Positions 35,529 through 45,079 of a stretch of 57,798 nt of DNA are shown here, piece by piece (the stretch's first letter is position 1; each line of letters starts with the position of its first letter). Position numbers and translations under genes: made by a program. Under the pieces are notes generated by a model. The model saw only the letters and a list, made by a program, of their open reading frames with translations, was not told where the DNA came from and ran no database searches. The DNA comes from Phyllobacterium chamaecytisi (GTDB lineage: Bacteria; Pseudomonadota; Alphaproteobacteria; Rhizobiales; Rhizobiaceae), in the NCBI RefSeq assembly GCF_020164455.1, contig NZ_JAIQWW010000028.1, positions 1 through 57,798 of the forward strand, in the 5' to 3' direction.

Positions 35529-36598
35529 TCAGCGCCGGCTGACGATGTGACGACAATCAACGCGAGTGCTTTCAGAGACGACAGCTTTTGCGATGAAAGA
35601 CCGCCGAAATTCTGAAGGGCTCTTTCCGGTCCAGCGTCGGCACGCGTGGCTGAAGGCGCTGGGTTGTTGGAAACAAGCCGCCAAGTGATGTCAGACGCTC
35701 GAAGGTTTTGTTCGAGATAACGTAAGGCGAGATCGCGCCGCATCTGGTCGAGGATTTCTCCAAAGCTTAACCCCTCGGCCGCCAACCGCCGCGCGAATGT
35801 CCTTTCGCTGAGGTTAAGTTTTTGCGCGACCGTCCTTGCCTGCGCTTCCCCGTGCGGCAGAAGCGGCCTGATGGTGTTCTCAACCTCTGTCCGGAACGCA
35901 TTGGCGCTGGATGCTCGTGCAGCAATCGCCTCGTCGCAACTCTTCACCATTAGGTCGTTGAGATACGGGTCATAGCCAAGCAGAGGCAAGTCCATCACGC
36001 TCGCGTCGAAATTTATCTCGTCGACATGGGCGTCGAAGCTGACCTCGCAGCCCAGGAGCTGTTGGATCTTTCGGCCGTCCGCACGATGATGCATGAAGCT
36101 TACCGAAAGCGGCACAATCTTCCTTCCTAAAAGATGGCGGCAGAGGCGTACCAGGGCGACCGCGAAGGACTCCATCAGGTGCCGGTCGATGTGGCGCGGC
36201 ACCCCATGATATAAAAGTTCCACGCTGCCGCCAGAACTTTTGACAATCCGCAGGTCTAGAGCTTCATTGGCAATGCGTTCATACCGATCCAGGCGTTTGA
36301 GTGCGTCGCCCAATCGCTCCGATGACGCGGCCACATAGTAGAGCATGCCAAGTTCGCGCAAGTCGAAATCCGCTGCAAGAGTTAGGCCGAGACAGTCGTT
36401 ATCGAGGACGCGCGCTACTCGCTCCAGAAAATCGATCGCCGCGATGACCTTGATCCGCTTGTGGCTGTCGACGGCAGCCAGCGACAGGCCGGACCGCACA
36501 AGAAGGGGAGCCGGGTCGATGTCGCGACGTTCAAGCACTCCAAGTGCCAAGTGAACAGCCAAGCCTATTGACGTTGGCACAGCCGTCGATCTCCCCAA
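35529..36598 (-). pseudogene. AraC-family regulator with one-base frameshift in the HTH
   Basis: The first ~310 codons encode an intact arabinose-binding-like N-terminal domain and the first HTH (LNLSERTFARRLAAEGLSFG, then LRYLEQNLRASDITWRL). At about 35674 one base is missing: the paralog at 11494 reads WLLGFGQLSSFSHACRRW, and restoring a G here gives WRLGFQQPSAFSHACRRW, KSPSEFRRSF and a stop at 35529. As it stands the frame runs on to 35483 with unrelated residues, so the second helix-turn-helix is lost. Either a recent pseudogene or a sequencing error. Confidence 0.85.
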
Positions 36599-36785
36599 AA
36601 TTGCACCGTGCCCAACCGGACAGTCCTCATACTATGAGCGCTACGGCAGCTTAGCGCAACTTTCGTCGAGAGTGTCAAACCACTTCGACTGGGCCGAGGC
36701 ATGGAGGTCATCATAGGCCAAGTCCTAATTGGCATCTCAGCACAAAAGAATGGCAGTCAAACGCACGCGCGAAATTATTCGCCCC

Positions 36786-36799
36786 ACTAGGGAAAGTCC
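36786..36799 (+). repeat. 14-bp direct repeat, left copy
   Basis: ACTAGGGAAAGTCC, repeated exactly at 36973-36986. The two copies bracket the small membrane protein gene at 36856-36957. Confidence 0.6.
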
Positions 36800-36855
36800 A
36801 CGCGAAGCCCTTCGAGTCGACTGGGCTGATTTGCCTTGTCGCAGGGAAAAATCAA

Positions 36856-36957
36856 ATGCACGAAGACTGGGACATCAAGCCTGTCATATTCGGAGTTCTA
36901 ATTGTCGCTGGCGCACTATGGCTGCTTTACGAAAGTATCCGGTGGGTCTTGGGTTAA
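36856..36957 (+). CDS. Membrane microprotein (33 aa)
   Basis: ATG 36856, preceded by CAGGGAAAAATCAA, encodes a short acidic start (MHEDWDIKP), one membrane helix (VIFGVLIVAGALWLLYE) and a short end (SIRWVLG). Small single-helix proteins with this layout are common in Rhizobiales. Function unknown. It is flanked by an exact 14-bp direct repeat and followed by a terminator hairpin. Confidence 0.55.
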   Translation: MHEDWDIKPVIFGVLIVAGALWLLYESIRWVLG

Positions 36958-36972
36958 CAAAGTGACCTTGTT

Positions 36973-36986
36973 ACTAGGGAAAGTCC
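36973..36986 (+). repeat. 14-bp direct repeat, right copy
   Basis: Same 14 bases as 36786-36799, starting 15 bases after the microprotein stop. Confidence 0.6.
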
Positions 36987-37062
36987 CGATTGTGGCAAGG
37001 CCTCTTTTGCCACATAATAAATTCTCCAATCGTGTCCACACCCGTCCCGATTGGTAACCCCT

Positions 37063-37100
37063 ACCCGTCGTTGTGCTTGAACCCCAACGGCGGGTCTTTT
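37063..37100 (+). terminator. Rho-independent terminator
   Basis: ACCCGTCGTT (37063-37072) pairs with AACGGCGGGT (37086-37095) with one G-T pair, then CTTTT. It would end plus-strand transcription from the microprotein gene and also lies just past the stop of the convergent secreted-protein gene. Confidence 0.6.
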
Positions 37101-37127
37101 GCGCCAGTGCTCGCTACGAGCGCGCGG

Positions 37128-37655
37128 TCAATGCTTGAGGCACTTTTTTCCCGCTGCCATTGCCTTGAAAGTCCCCTTCAGATCGACGACGAAGGTCCCC
37201 TTGGTTTCGGGAAACACGGTCATTTCATATTTCTTTGCTACGTCTCGCTTGAACTTCGGGTCGTCTGTCAAGATGTAGCCGCCAGAAAGTCCGCCTTTGA
37301 GTTCGCCGCTCGTGCTGGTAGCCACACCCTTATAAAGATTGCGGTCGAGGGCGACGAAGATGTCCGTTGTGTTCCCGTTCTTAAGGCCGATATCCGCCTT
37401 CGTGAACACGCCGAGATACCCGACCTCCTGATTTGCGGTAACGCCCATTTGCACCGAACCTTGGCCAAAGTCGCGCACGATCAAACAATCTCCGCGAGTT
37501 TGATTTGTATAGATAGTCCAGCCCTCGATGTCCTTCCCATACCGGACGAGCACATCGCTAGCCTTGGGGAGGGGATTTTGGCTTTGTGCGTTAGCTGCTA
37601 TCGCAGACGAAAGTGCTATTGATGCAGCCGCGATGATTGTCAGGAAGTTTCGCAT
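37128..37655 (-). CDS. Small secreted protein, copy 2 of a duplicated pair
   Basis: A 175-aa protein with AAAGGGGAAC before the ATG at 37655. Signal peptide of about 23 residues (ANA-QS). Same length and order of features as the protein at 6268-6795, with two Cys and the GELKGGLSGGYILTDDP segment, about 83% identical by eye. The differences concentrate in the signal peptide and residues 60-75. The flanking DNA is not shared, so only the gene itself is conserved. No named domain recognised. Confidence 0.8.
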   Translation of the reverse strand: MRNFLTIIAAASIALSSAIAANAQSQNPLPKASDVLVRYGKDIEGWTIYTNQTRGDCLIVRDFGQGSVQMGVTANQEVGYLGVFTKADIGLKNGNTTDIFVALDRNLYKGVATSTSGELKGGLSGGYILTDDPKFKRDVAKKYEMTVFPETKGTFVVDLKGTFKAMAAGKKCLKH

Positions 37656-37820
37656 GAATGTTCCCCTTTGTGGGTGCCCGTTGCACCTTGTTTAATTGCT
37701 GAGGTTTGCATGGTGGTCGTCGTCAACTGTGCTAACGACTAACCCGTCTCGATGGTTGGTTAGACCAATGGGTGATCCGGCTATCAAAAAAAGGCTCGAC
37801 TGAATGCCGAGCCTCCACTC

Positions 37821-38078
37821 TCAATACTTTATGTCTCGGCCCGTCTTACGAGCGTCCTGCTTGGTATGTCGCTTGTCTTGACGGCACGCCGCGTTGCTTT
37901 TCTGGTTGGCGGCACGACAATCTTGCTTCGTTTGTCGAGCTTCGGGGCGAGCTTGTTGGCGGACGTCACGCGCTTGTTGGCGCTGTTGCGCTTGCTGAGC
38001 CGCAAATGATATTTCTGAAGAACTTAAAAAAGAAATTGCAATCACCGCAGCGGTGATTAGAGGCTTTAATTTAGGCAT
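37821..38078 (-). CDS. Secreted Gln/Arg/Lys-rich small protein
   Basis: An 85-aa protein from the ATG at 38078 (GGGGAG upstream). Residues 1-27 are a signal peptide (ITAAVIAISFLSSSEISFA). The mature part is strongly basic and Gln-rich (AQQAQQRQQARDVRQQARPE) with two Cys (QDCRAANQKSNAACRQDK). Likely periplasmic. No family function known. Confidence 0.65.
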   Translation of the reverse strand: MPKLKPLITAAVIAISFLSSSEISFAAQQAQQRQQARDVRQQARPEARQTKQDCRAANQKSNAACRQDKRHTKQDARKTGRDIKY

Positions 38079-38366
38079 AATCAAAACTCCCCTATAGGGC
38101 TGCCATTTATTGCTGAACGCAGGATTGCCAGTTCAGCAGGCCTTGGTCTTCATGGCTGGCTATTTCACGAACTTCGACCAGGGTACCCCGATAATTTACG
38201 CTCCGATAGGGCAAGCGACAATCAGGAGTTCCCCTGAGGCGGGCCGGGATAGTTCCTTTTGGGAGCGAAAACAAAGAGGCCCAGTCCGCCTATGGAACCC
38301 CGCCGCTGGTCCAGCAGTTGTTTAGTTACGGACCACGGGAGCCACCCTTGATACTTCCCGCTTGCC

Positions 38367-38577
38367 ATGGCTGATAGGCTCGGCCCCATCCCACCACCAC
38401 CACCGGACGGGGTTTTACGTCGAGCGCGAAGCCGACTTGGCCAATGCGCTGCGGGCATGCGTCATGGCGCTTGGGGCCGAAGCCGATGTCCAGCCGTTGG
38501 TTATGGCGGCGCTTCGTGCAGGCTGGGGACTGACGGAAATCCATCGCATGATCGCTGTGCTGCGTGGGCAGCCATAA
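38367..38577 (+). pseudogene. Frameshifted paralog of the small gene at 23361-23576
   Basis: The ATG at 38367 starts MADRLGPIPPPPPDG, matching MADTLGPIQPPPRTG of the intact copy. Near 38402, within a run of CCA triplets, the frame shifts by one. The rest (TGFYVEREADLANALRACVM, then AALRAGWGLTEIHRMIAVLR) continues in another frame to 38577. The change in a triplet run suggests replication slippage. Confidence 0.7.
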
Positions 38578-38650
38578 TAGCGCTACTTGTTTTTATTTGA
38601 TCCGGCCAAAACAATTTCAGCTATTGCACACATCCGCTCCATGGCCTCAG

Positions 38651-38854
38651 TTACGACAGCACTTCCCCGCCCTTCTCATCGGCAATTTTCGCGGCGATTC
38701 CCATAAGCGTTGCGTTGACGTGGAGGAGGTGGTGGTCGGGATTGCCATGCTTGGTCGCATCGTGTGCCAGCAAGAAGCCGCAGACCGCCTGAACGACGAT
38801 AGATTCCAGTTTCAGGTCGGCATAGCGCTTCTCCCAATTCACTTCGTCAGCCAT
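38651..38854 (-). CDS. Small hypothetical protein
   Basis: A 67-aa soluble protein (MADEVNWEKRYADLKLESIV...) with His-rich middle (KHGNPDHHLLHVNATL). The ATG at 38854 is used; the frame is open further upstream but overlaps the preceding gene. It starts 20 nt after the membrane protein at 38874-39095 on the same strand, so the two are probably co-transcribed. No family recognised. Confidence 0.5.
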   Translation of the reverse strand: MADEVNWEKRYADLKLESIVVQAVCGFLLAHDATKHGNPDHHLLHVNATLMGIAAKIADEKGGEVLS

Positions 38855-38873
38855 GTTCGATACCTCTCGGCTT

Positions 38874-39095
38874 TCATTTAAGGAATTGCAGAATTCCACT
38901 CGGTGTGGATCCTATAAGCGCGCCTGCAACCAAGCCAACGAAACCGAGGGCGATGGCTCCTATCCAGCCATGATTCTCCCAACCTGCTACTCCGCCAATC
39001 ATCGTACCGGTCATGACGCATCCCAGCATCCAAGCCCAACGAAAAATCGTGACTAGCTTTCGCAGGAAATGCTCTCCCGGATGCGCACAAGGCAA
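38874..39095 (-). CDS. Small membrane protein, start uncertain
   Basis: About 60-73 aa with two membrane segments (AWMLGCVMTGTMIGGVAGW and IGAIALGFVGLVAGALIG). The only in-frame starts near the front are a TTG at 39095 and internal codons; GGGAGAG upstream of about 39070 hints at a non-ATG start. The Gly-spaced helices resemble glycine-zipper proteins. Function unknown. Confidence 0.45.
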   Translation of the reverse strand: MPCAHPGEHFLRKLVTIFRWAWMLGCVMTGTMIGGVAGWENHGWIGAIALGFVGLVAGALIGSTPSGILQFLK

Positions 39096-39283
39096 CCCCT
39101 TGTTACTATTTCGCGGTACATTGGCAGAGAACCATTGAGAACCGGTTAGCAGCGGTCAGTGAGAATGTTGGCGCACCGGACCTGGGTCGCCAACACCCAA
39201 GGCAGGTCGTGGCCAGCGCAGTGCTTTGACGGAACGCGTTTTCCTGTATGTTGGTTTTATCCTATCCATTAGAAGGGGTCGCC

Positions 39284-39679
39284 ATGCGTATACTTCTGAT
39301 AGCAACCATCTTGATCTCGTCCGTCTTACCCACAACAGCGGCAGACTTCGAACTCATAGTGCATCAGGCTGGCGGCGACGCCGGTGAATACACGTCGCAA
39401 GCTTACTTTTTGAATCGTAAGACGAAGAAGGTCTACGATTGTTCGGCCCTATGGCAGCAAGCCTCGGGAAATTTGCAAGTGGGATGCGAGAGATACGCAC
39501 TGTTCGACACCAAAATTCCGGATGCATCAAACGTAGCGACTTATACCGCTGGATTTTATTTTCCGTCCGGCGCTGGTGCGATATGGCAATTGGATCAGGT
39601 CACAGGCGAGGTGCAGTATTGCCGGATGTATGCCCTTCAGGGGGAGCCGGTATGCAAAAAAGCCGACTTTAAAGATTGA
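39284..39679 (+). CDS. Secreted hypothetical protein
   Basis: A 131-aa protein from ATG 39284 with AGAAGGGG upstream, which begins a signal peptide (MRILLIATILISSVLPTTAA). The mature domain has three or four Cys (YDCSALWQ, VGCERYAL, QYCRMYAL, VCKKADF) and a Gly-rich strand (FYFPSGAGAIWQLDQ). Probably a disulfide-stabilised periplasmic protein. No family recognised. Confidence 0.7.
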   Translation: MRILLIATILISSVLPTTAADFELIVHQAGGDAGEYTSQAYFLNRKTKKVYDCSALWQQASGNLQVGCERYALFDTKIPDASNVATYTAGFYFPSGAGAIWQLDQVTGEVQYCRMYALQGEPVCKKADFKD

Positions 39680-39722
39680 CGGCGATGCGCGGTTACACTT
39701 CGCCGTTGTCTTAATGGTCTAA

Positions 39723-40158
<436 letters not shown>

Positions 40159-40470
40159 CATCGTCAATCCCGGCTTATCACTCGCTCACAATATCCCCGG
40201 GTCCGAGCTGGAGAAATGTCTAACCTCGGCCCTCCCGATCTGCCGCCTCAACAACGACGGCTCTGGTACTGGGCAGAGCGGGCGGCGCACCACTTCACGC
40301 CTTGGCAGTTAACAGCAAGAGATTGGCACCTAGCATCAAGCGCGGCGTCCGTCACGCCACTATCTAACCAACAGAAAATCCAGCCTCGGCGCAGATTCAG
40401 TGGGTGCTGTCGCGGTAAATCTCGTTGCGCCAACTTGCGCAACATTAACAGCCAAACGAAAGGCAAAAAA

Positions 40471-40671
40471 GTGAAGACTCTCATCGCGTCGATCGCATTC
40501 GCATTCCTCCTGTCAGGTCAGGCTTTCGCCTATACCTGCACGCATGACGTCGGACCGGATAACGGCAATATCGTCACCTGCGAGCAGGCGCAGTCCGATC
40601 TCAAAAACGGAATGTCAAAGCTTGACCGGGACAATGATGGTTACGCGTGCGATCGTCAGTGCGGTGATTGA
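40471..40671 (+). CDS. Secreted Excalibur-like calcium-binding small protein
   Basis: A 66-aa protein starting with GTG 40471 (AAAGG upstream). Signal peptide to about residue 20 (LLSGQAFA-YT). The C-terminal LDRDNDGYACD is the DxDxDG-x2-C loop of the Excalibur domain, paired with other Cys (YTCTHD, VTCEQA). Likely an extracytoplasmic calcium-binding module. The domain family is known; its role here is not. Confidence 0.7.
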   Translation: MKTLIASIAFAFLLSGQAFAYTCTHDVGPDNGNIVTCEQAQSDLKNGMSKLDRDNDGYACDRQCGD

Positions 40672-40912
40672 TCCTCAGGACCTGAGATCGACACACCAGT
40701 GGTAAAAGACCCCTGGGGCTCCTGCCGAATCGCAGGTCAGTATCCGCCACCCCAAAGGACCGAGACGCGTCTGATCGCAAGTAATTGGCAGCCAGGAGCA
40801 AGCCGCGGCTTTGACTGAGTGATAGTCGTGCTCGCATGGAGCAGGCCCGTCGAACCGACGCTTGCTTAAAAAGACGAACAAAAGCCCTTCTTGGGTAGGA
40901 GCAAATACCAAA

Positions 40913-41290
40913 ATGCAAAAATTCATTGTCGCGTTGTCGGCGTGTGCCGTCCTCGCTGGCTGTGCCTCACGCGCTGACAGCATAGCCCCGGCATATACTT
41001 CCGCGCTTAGCTATCAATCACTGTCGTGCAACCAACTGGCCTCAGAGGCGACTGAAATCTCGTCTCGGGCCGCAGCGGCTGCCGGTATGCAGAACCAAAA
41101 AGCAACCGGCGATGCCGTCGCAACTGGTGTCGCATTAGTTGTGTTCTGGCCAGCTTTGTTTCTCGTCAAGGGCGACGGAGCACAGGCGGCTGAAGTCTCC
41201 CGGCTCAAGGGTGAGATGCAGGCTATCGAATCGATGTCTCGCCGCAAGGGCTGCAGTATCGTTTTCAATGCGCGACCGAAGAAAACATAA
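40913..41290 (+). CDS. Small lipoprotein
   Basis: A 125-aa protein from ATG 40913 with TAGGAG upstream. Lipobox VLAGC at residue 16. It then has LSYQSLSCNQLASEATEISS, an Ala-rich membrane-like stretch (ATGVALVVFWPALFLV) and a C-terminal Cys (KGCSIVF). This layout is widespread in rhizobial lipoproteins of unknown function. A terminator follows at 41401. Confidence 0.7.
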   Translation: MQKFIVALSACAVLAGCASRADSIAPAYTSALSYQSLSCNQLASEATEISSRAAAAAGMQNQKATGDAVATGVALVVFWPALFLVKGDGAQAAEVSRLKGEMQAIESMSRRKGCSIVFNARPKKT

Positions 41291-41400
41291 GAAATCTGCA
41301 GGCGAGAAACATACCAGGATCGAACCGGACTTGAAGCTTCGAGCCCAATGAACGGGAAAAACGTCAAAAGAAACTAGAAAAACAGGTTAAAGCCCATCGA

Positions 41401-41428
41401 ACGCGCTCCGCTGGGGCGCGTTTATTTT
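41401..41428 (+). terminator. Rho-independent terminator
   Basis: ACGCGCTCC (41401-41409), loop GCT, GGGGCGCGT (41413-41421), then TTATTTTG. It lies 110 bases past the lipoprotein stop and probably ends that transcript. Confidence 0.65.
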
Positions 41429-41492
41429 GTCTGGTTGCCAGCCTGAATTCACTGATACGGTAGGCAGCAACATAAGATCGGGAGGACGCATC

Positions 41493-41785
41493 GTGAAGCG
41501 ATTTGAGTTCCCTGTATTCTTTGTCTGCGCAACGCTGATGATGTTCAGCGCGAACGCCGAGAGTTTCGCATTGAAGATGTTCGGGCACGAGGTATCCGTG
41601 AGGCGAGCGATCTTGACGGCAACATCCTTAAAATCGACGGACGCGAGGTTCACAAAACCAGGTCATTTCAGCGCTACCACGGCGATGAGTGGAGAGATCG
41701 ATCAAGATCTGCGATGACACCGCTAATACCGGCCCAGAGCGACAACGATGTCACTCCGGGAATGGTGCTCAATCTCAAAACGTGA
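41493..41785 (+). pseudogene. Secreted protein gene with frameshift
   Basis: GTG 41493 has GGGAGG upstream and encodes a signal peptide (MKRFEFPVFFVCATLMMFSA) and LKMFGHEVSV. A one-base loss near 41600 moves the likely original frame, which continues EASDLDGNILKIDGREVHKT and ends about 41785. The annotated frame instead stops at 41717 after 74 residues of mostly basic, Thr/Ser-rich tail. Possibly inactive. Confidence 0.45.
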
Positions 41786-41883
41786 CATGTCTGTACTAGC
41801 GGCAAAGTGCGCAACACAGCCAAAGTCAAGCTTTGCGAGCCGCTAAGGGACGGTGGCGTGGAGTATTCTGGATGGGGCGTAGT

Positions 41884-43413
41884 ATGAAACCATTTATCTC
41901 GGCCGCGGGGCTCTCTTTGTTTCTTCTCGCCGCCTGTTCGCACACTGTGCGAACATTCGAGCAAACACCGTCATATTCGCCCGCGCAGCCGACAAGCACG
42001 CGTCTGACACAAGCTGTCCAAAGGCTTGGTGATCCCAGGGACGGTCGCTCCGGGGTCAGGCTCGTCGGCAACGGCGAAGAAGCGCTGGCGGCGCGCTTGG
42101 CGCTTGCAGCGGCCGCTGAAAAGACGATCGATGCGCAGTATTACCTTGTGCACAATGATCCTACCGGAAAAATCTTTGCGTGGAGCTTGCTGCAAGCCGC
42201 GGATCGGGGTGTGCGGGTGCGGCTACTGCTCGATGACATGGACACTAAGAGCTATGATGCCGTGACTGCGGCTCTGGACTCGCATAAAAACATCGAAATC
42301 CGGCTCTTTAACCCGTTCTGGCGGGATCAGAGCCTTGTCGCGGCCGGCCTCACCGACTTCAAGCGGATCAACCGCCGGATGCACAACAAGTCGATGACCG
42401 CCGACAACGCCATGTCGATCGTCGGTGGCCGCAATATCGGCGATGAGTATTTCCTGGCCAAGAGGGAATTAAACTATTCGGATCTCGATCTGCTGGTTGC
42501 TGGACCCGTTGTCGACGAAGTCTCGACAAACTTTGATGAGTACTGGAACAGCAAGTTTGCAGTGCCTGCGCGCGCCGTCGTTGGCAAACCGAAGGGGTTC
42601 AGTCTCGACGAAGCGCGCGATCGCCTTGACGAGATCATCGGGAAAGCCCGGGAGACGGAATATGCCAGCGTCGTGCGTGCGGCTGCTAAGCAAAACCTAA
42701 CGCCATCGACGCTGAAGCTTGAATGGGTTCGCGCCAAAATGTACTCGGACCCCCCTTCAAAAGCGGCCGGTGAAGACAACAAGGAAGCGATTCTTGCCTC
42801 TCAACTGGCAAAGTATTTCGCCCATGCGACATCAAAGGTTGAGATCGTCTCTGCCTATTTCGTGCCAGGCAAACGCGGCACAAAGTGGTTGCGGGAACTT
42901 GAGGCGCGGGGCGTCGAGGTGTTGGTTGTAACCAATTCGCTGGCATCGAACGACGTGAAACCCGTCTATGCGCATTATGCAAAGGACCGGCGGGCTCTTC
43001 TGGAAGGTGGAGTCCACCTCTACGAACTTCGGCCTGACGCAGATCAAGAAGCGCGGCGCGGCGTCAATTGGGGGGAATCACGATCGGGTCTGCATGCCAA
43101 GGCGTTTACCATCGACGATCGTTACCTGTTCGTCGGCTCGTTCAACTGGGACCCGCGGTCGGTGAATATCAATACGGAGATGGGCATTCTGATCGACTCG
43201 CCTGAATTTACCAAGAAGACGTCGAATGCCCTAAGAGGCGTTTTAAGAGAAGAAACCTTTGCCGTAAGGCTGGACAAGTACAAGCGGATCTCGTGGACGG
43301 AGACCGAGCCGGACGGGACGCAGCGGATCTATTATCATGAGCCGACGGGTTCGCCCTGGGATCAATTCGTGGCGGGATTTTATGCGATTCTCCCTATCGG
43401 TTCGCAGCTCTGA
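41884..43413 (+). CDS. Phospholipase D-family lipoprotein (cardiolipin-synthase-like)
   Basis: A 509-aa protein. The ATG at 41884 starts a lipoprotein signal (FLLAAC, Cys18); an in-frame ATG at 41872 adds four residues. Two HKD motifs are complete: HNKSMTAD (His167, Lys169, Asp174) with GGRN, and HAKAFTID (His404, Lys406, Asp411) with GSFN. The layout matches ClsC/YmdC-type phospholipid synthases or PLD-type transferases. It likely acts on phosphatidyl groups at the membrane surface. The gene stands alone. Confidence 0.92.
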   Translation: MKPFISAAGLSLFLLAACSHTVRTFEQTPSYSPAQPTSTRLTQAVQRLGDPRDGRSGVRLVGNGEEALAARLALAAAAEKTIDAQYYLVHNDPTGKIFAWSLLQAADRGVRVRLLLDDMDTKSYDAVTAALDSHKNIEIRLFNPFWRDQSLVAAGLTDFKRINRRMHNKSMTADNAMSIVGGRNIGDEYFLAKRELNYSDLDLLVAGPVVDEVSTNFDEYWNSKFAVPARAVVGKPKGFSLDEARDRLDEIIGKARETEYASVVRAAAKQNLTPSTLKLEWVRAKMYSDPPSKAAGEDNKEAILASQLAKYFAHATSKVEIVSAYFVPGKRGTKWLRELEARGVEVLVVTNSLASNDVKPVYAHYAKDRRALLEGGVHLYELRPDADQEARRGVNWGESRSGLHAKAFTIDDRYLFVGSFNWDPRSVNINTEMGILIDSPEFTKKTSNALRGVLREETFAVRLDKYKRISWTETEPDGTQRIYYHEPTGSPWDQFVAGFYAILPIGSQL

Positions 43414-43603
43414 GGTTTTCGCGACGCAACCAGCCTAACCGGCGCTCTGAAGTGACGTCTTTGTCCGCCACCTTTCGTCATCGAAAACGGAAAGATCCAG
43501 ACCAAGCTAGACTGTAGCGTTCGCCGCGAGCGCGAAACGGCTCGCTATCGGGCTCAGTTGCCGGAGGCGGGACAGTCAATATTTATTATCAGAGAGCTTG
43601 GAT

Positions 43604-43753
43604 CTAAAAAAACATTGGATCCTTTTGTTCTAAGCACATTAACAAGCAGGCCACGCCAGCAAGGACAAGGCCGATACAGACGAGCGCGAAGTAATGGTGA
43701 AAGGCCAGTTCACTACGCCCTTCTCCTGGACCGTCATCGAAATCTATTCGCAT
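43604..43753 (-). CDS. Small membrane protein
   Basis: A 49-aa protein from the ATG at 43753, 4 nt after the zinc-ribbon gene's stop, with GGGAA upstream. One membrane helix (FALVCIGLVLAGVACLLMCL). Longer starts would overlap the upstream gene. Function unknown; likely co-transcribed with the zinc-ribbon gene. Confidence 0.5.
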   Translation of the reverse strand: MRIDFDDGPGEGRSELAFHHYFALVCIGLVLAGVACLLMCLEQKDPMFF

Positions 43754-43757
43754 AGGA

Positions 43758-43973
43758 TCATTCCCTGCGTATGATTTGACCTTCATGCATTTCAAAGACG
43801 CCGTGGCCGCCGCCTTGGGAGTAGAAATCTATTTCGAGTTCGCTCCATCTACCAAGCACCCTGTCACATAAACTGCATTGAATCAGGGTGCGGTCCTGCA
43901 CGTCATCCGGGATCCGAAGGTAGATCGTTCCGCATTTCGGACATTCAAGTTTGCGATCGAGGCGTTTGTTCAT
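43758..43973 (-). CDS. Small zinc-ribbon protein
   Basis: A 71-aa protein from the ATG at 43973 (AAGGGGTGG upstream). LECPKCGTIYLRIPDDVQ and LIQCSLCDRVLGRW provide a C-x2-C ... C-x2-C zinc ribbon. A polar C-terminal tail follows. Such short ribbons may bind nucleic acid or protein; the role is unknown. Confidence 0.65.
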   Translation of the reverse strand: MNKRLDRKLECPKCGTIYLRIPDDVQDRTLIQCSLCDRVLGRWSELEIDFYSQGGGHGVFEMHEGQIIRRE

Positions 43974-44065
43974 CTGCCACCCCTTTGAAAGTCGTCCCAA
44001 CCTCAATTTTACGCTCAATTTTCTTTGCTACAATCGTATGTCCGCCAGTGGACAAAAACACGGTC

Positions 44066-44389
44066 TCATCCACCCTTCTCAGAAGGAAACTCTATCGGCG
44101 GCAACCCCTGCAGAGCACGCAGTTTGTTTGCGGTTGAAATTGAAAGGTCCGCCCACGTATCGGCAATGTCTGCGGCGGCTTCGAGAAGATCGTCATCAAC
44201 ATCGTCATGCTGTTCCATTTCTTCGATGATCCGGTCAAACGTGGATGCTCCCTGTTCGACAACTCGATGGAGCCTCGACACCTGGACATCACTCAGTTGC
44301 GGAAGCTCGAGCGTGAGTGTCACATCCTCCGCTATGCGCGTGACGAATTCGGCTTGTTCTTGCAGTGTTGTTATCCAGTCGACGGCCAT
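44066..44389 (-). CDS. Small helical acidic protein
   Basis: A 107-aa protein from the ATG at 44389 (GGGAGC upstream); a longer upstream frame exists but belongs to a different gene. It is strongly acidic and helical (LPQLSDVQVSRLHRVVEQGA, EEMEQHDDVDDDLLEAAADI). No domain recognised. It starts 26 nt after the frameshifted gene at 44415-44767. Confidence 0.5.
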   Translation of the reverse strand: MAVDWITTLQEQAEFVTRIAEDVTLTLELPQLSDVQVSRLHRVVEQGASTFDRIIEEMEQHDDVDDDLLEAAADIADTWADLSISTANKLRALQGLPPIEFPSEKGG

Positions 44390-44414
44390 GTTAGCTCCCG
44401 GCACCGAAATGACA

Positions 44415-44767
44415 TTAACTGCCCTTTGCGTTGGCATATGCTTTTGAACGCGCTTTCGACTGCGGCGATGGCAGGTCGCGCCCGCCACCATTGTCAGATG
44501 GATATTCCAGATAGCGCGCAAAAGCCGCTTTGATCTTGTTGGCCGCTTCCTGCTCGTCATCCTCAACACTGTTGAACTCTCCACGTCGAAAGTCACTGTG
44601 TCCAAGCAGAAACGACCATCCCACTTTGCCTTCTGCAGTCCATTGTCGAACTTTCTTACCTTGCCAATGGTCACGCCTTCAGCCTCGGCAACAAAGTCGC
44701 TGGGTGGAGTCCCTCCGCCGATGACGGTGCGTTTCCATTCAATAGGGTGTGGCAGAGTGCCTTGCAA
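44415..44767 (-). pseudogene. Small protein gene with probable frameshift
   Basis: The frame from 44767 encodes WKRTVIGGGTPPSDFVAEAE and FDNGLQKAKWD. At about 44613 the sensible continuation is in the next frame: WSFLLGHSDFRRGEFNSVED, then KIKAAFARYLEYPSDNGGG, ending at 44415. One base appears to be missing. No family recognised. Confidence 0.45.
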
Positions 44768-44782
44768 GTCATTGATATCTAG

Positions 44783-45058
44783 TCAGTGTTTCGCATATTT
44801 GCCGATCTTCATTTTCAACTGCACACCTTTGTAATTTTGGGGAATGCCCGCCTTGGCATGGGCTTTCGCCAGCTTGTCGAGCCAAAGTGCAATGTCGTCG
44901 GGAATAGGTTGTATTTCATTGGCCCAAGCGTTGACCAAAAATACATCACATTCTAAGGCCGCTGCCAAATCCAGTTGAGACCAACGTAGAAGTTTGAGAC
45001 AGTCATTAAATCGTTCTGGCGTCAAAATCACTCCAGGTCCGGAAACAGAATCGCCCAT
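44783..45058 (-). CDS. Small HTH-like protein
   Basis: A 91-aa protein from the ATG at 45058. LKLLRWSQLDLAAALECDVF and VNAWANEIQPIPDDIALWLD have the shape of an XRE-type helix-turn-helix (short version used by rhizobial accessory proteins). A basic C-terminal tail (KGVQLKMKIGKYAKH) follows. Probably a DNA-binding regulator. Confidence 0.6.
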   Translation of the reverse strand: MGDSVSGPGVILTPERFNDCLKLLRWSQLDLAAALECDVFLVNAWANEIQPIPDDIALWLDKLAKAHAKAGIPQNYKGVQLKMKIGKYAKH

Positions 45059-45079
45059 AGTCACCGATAGCAAATTAAA

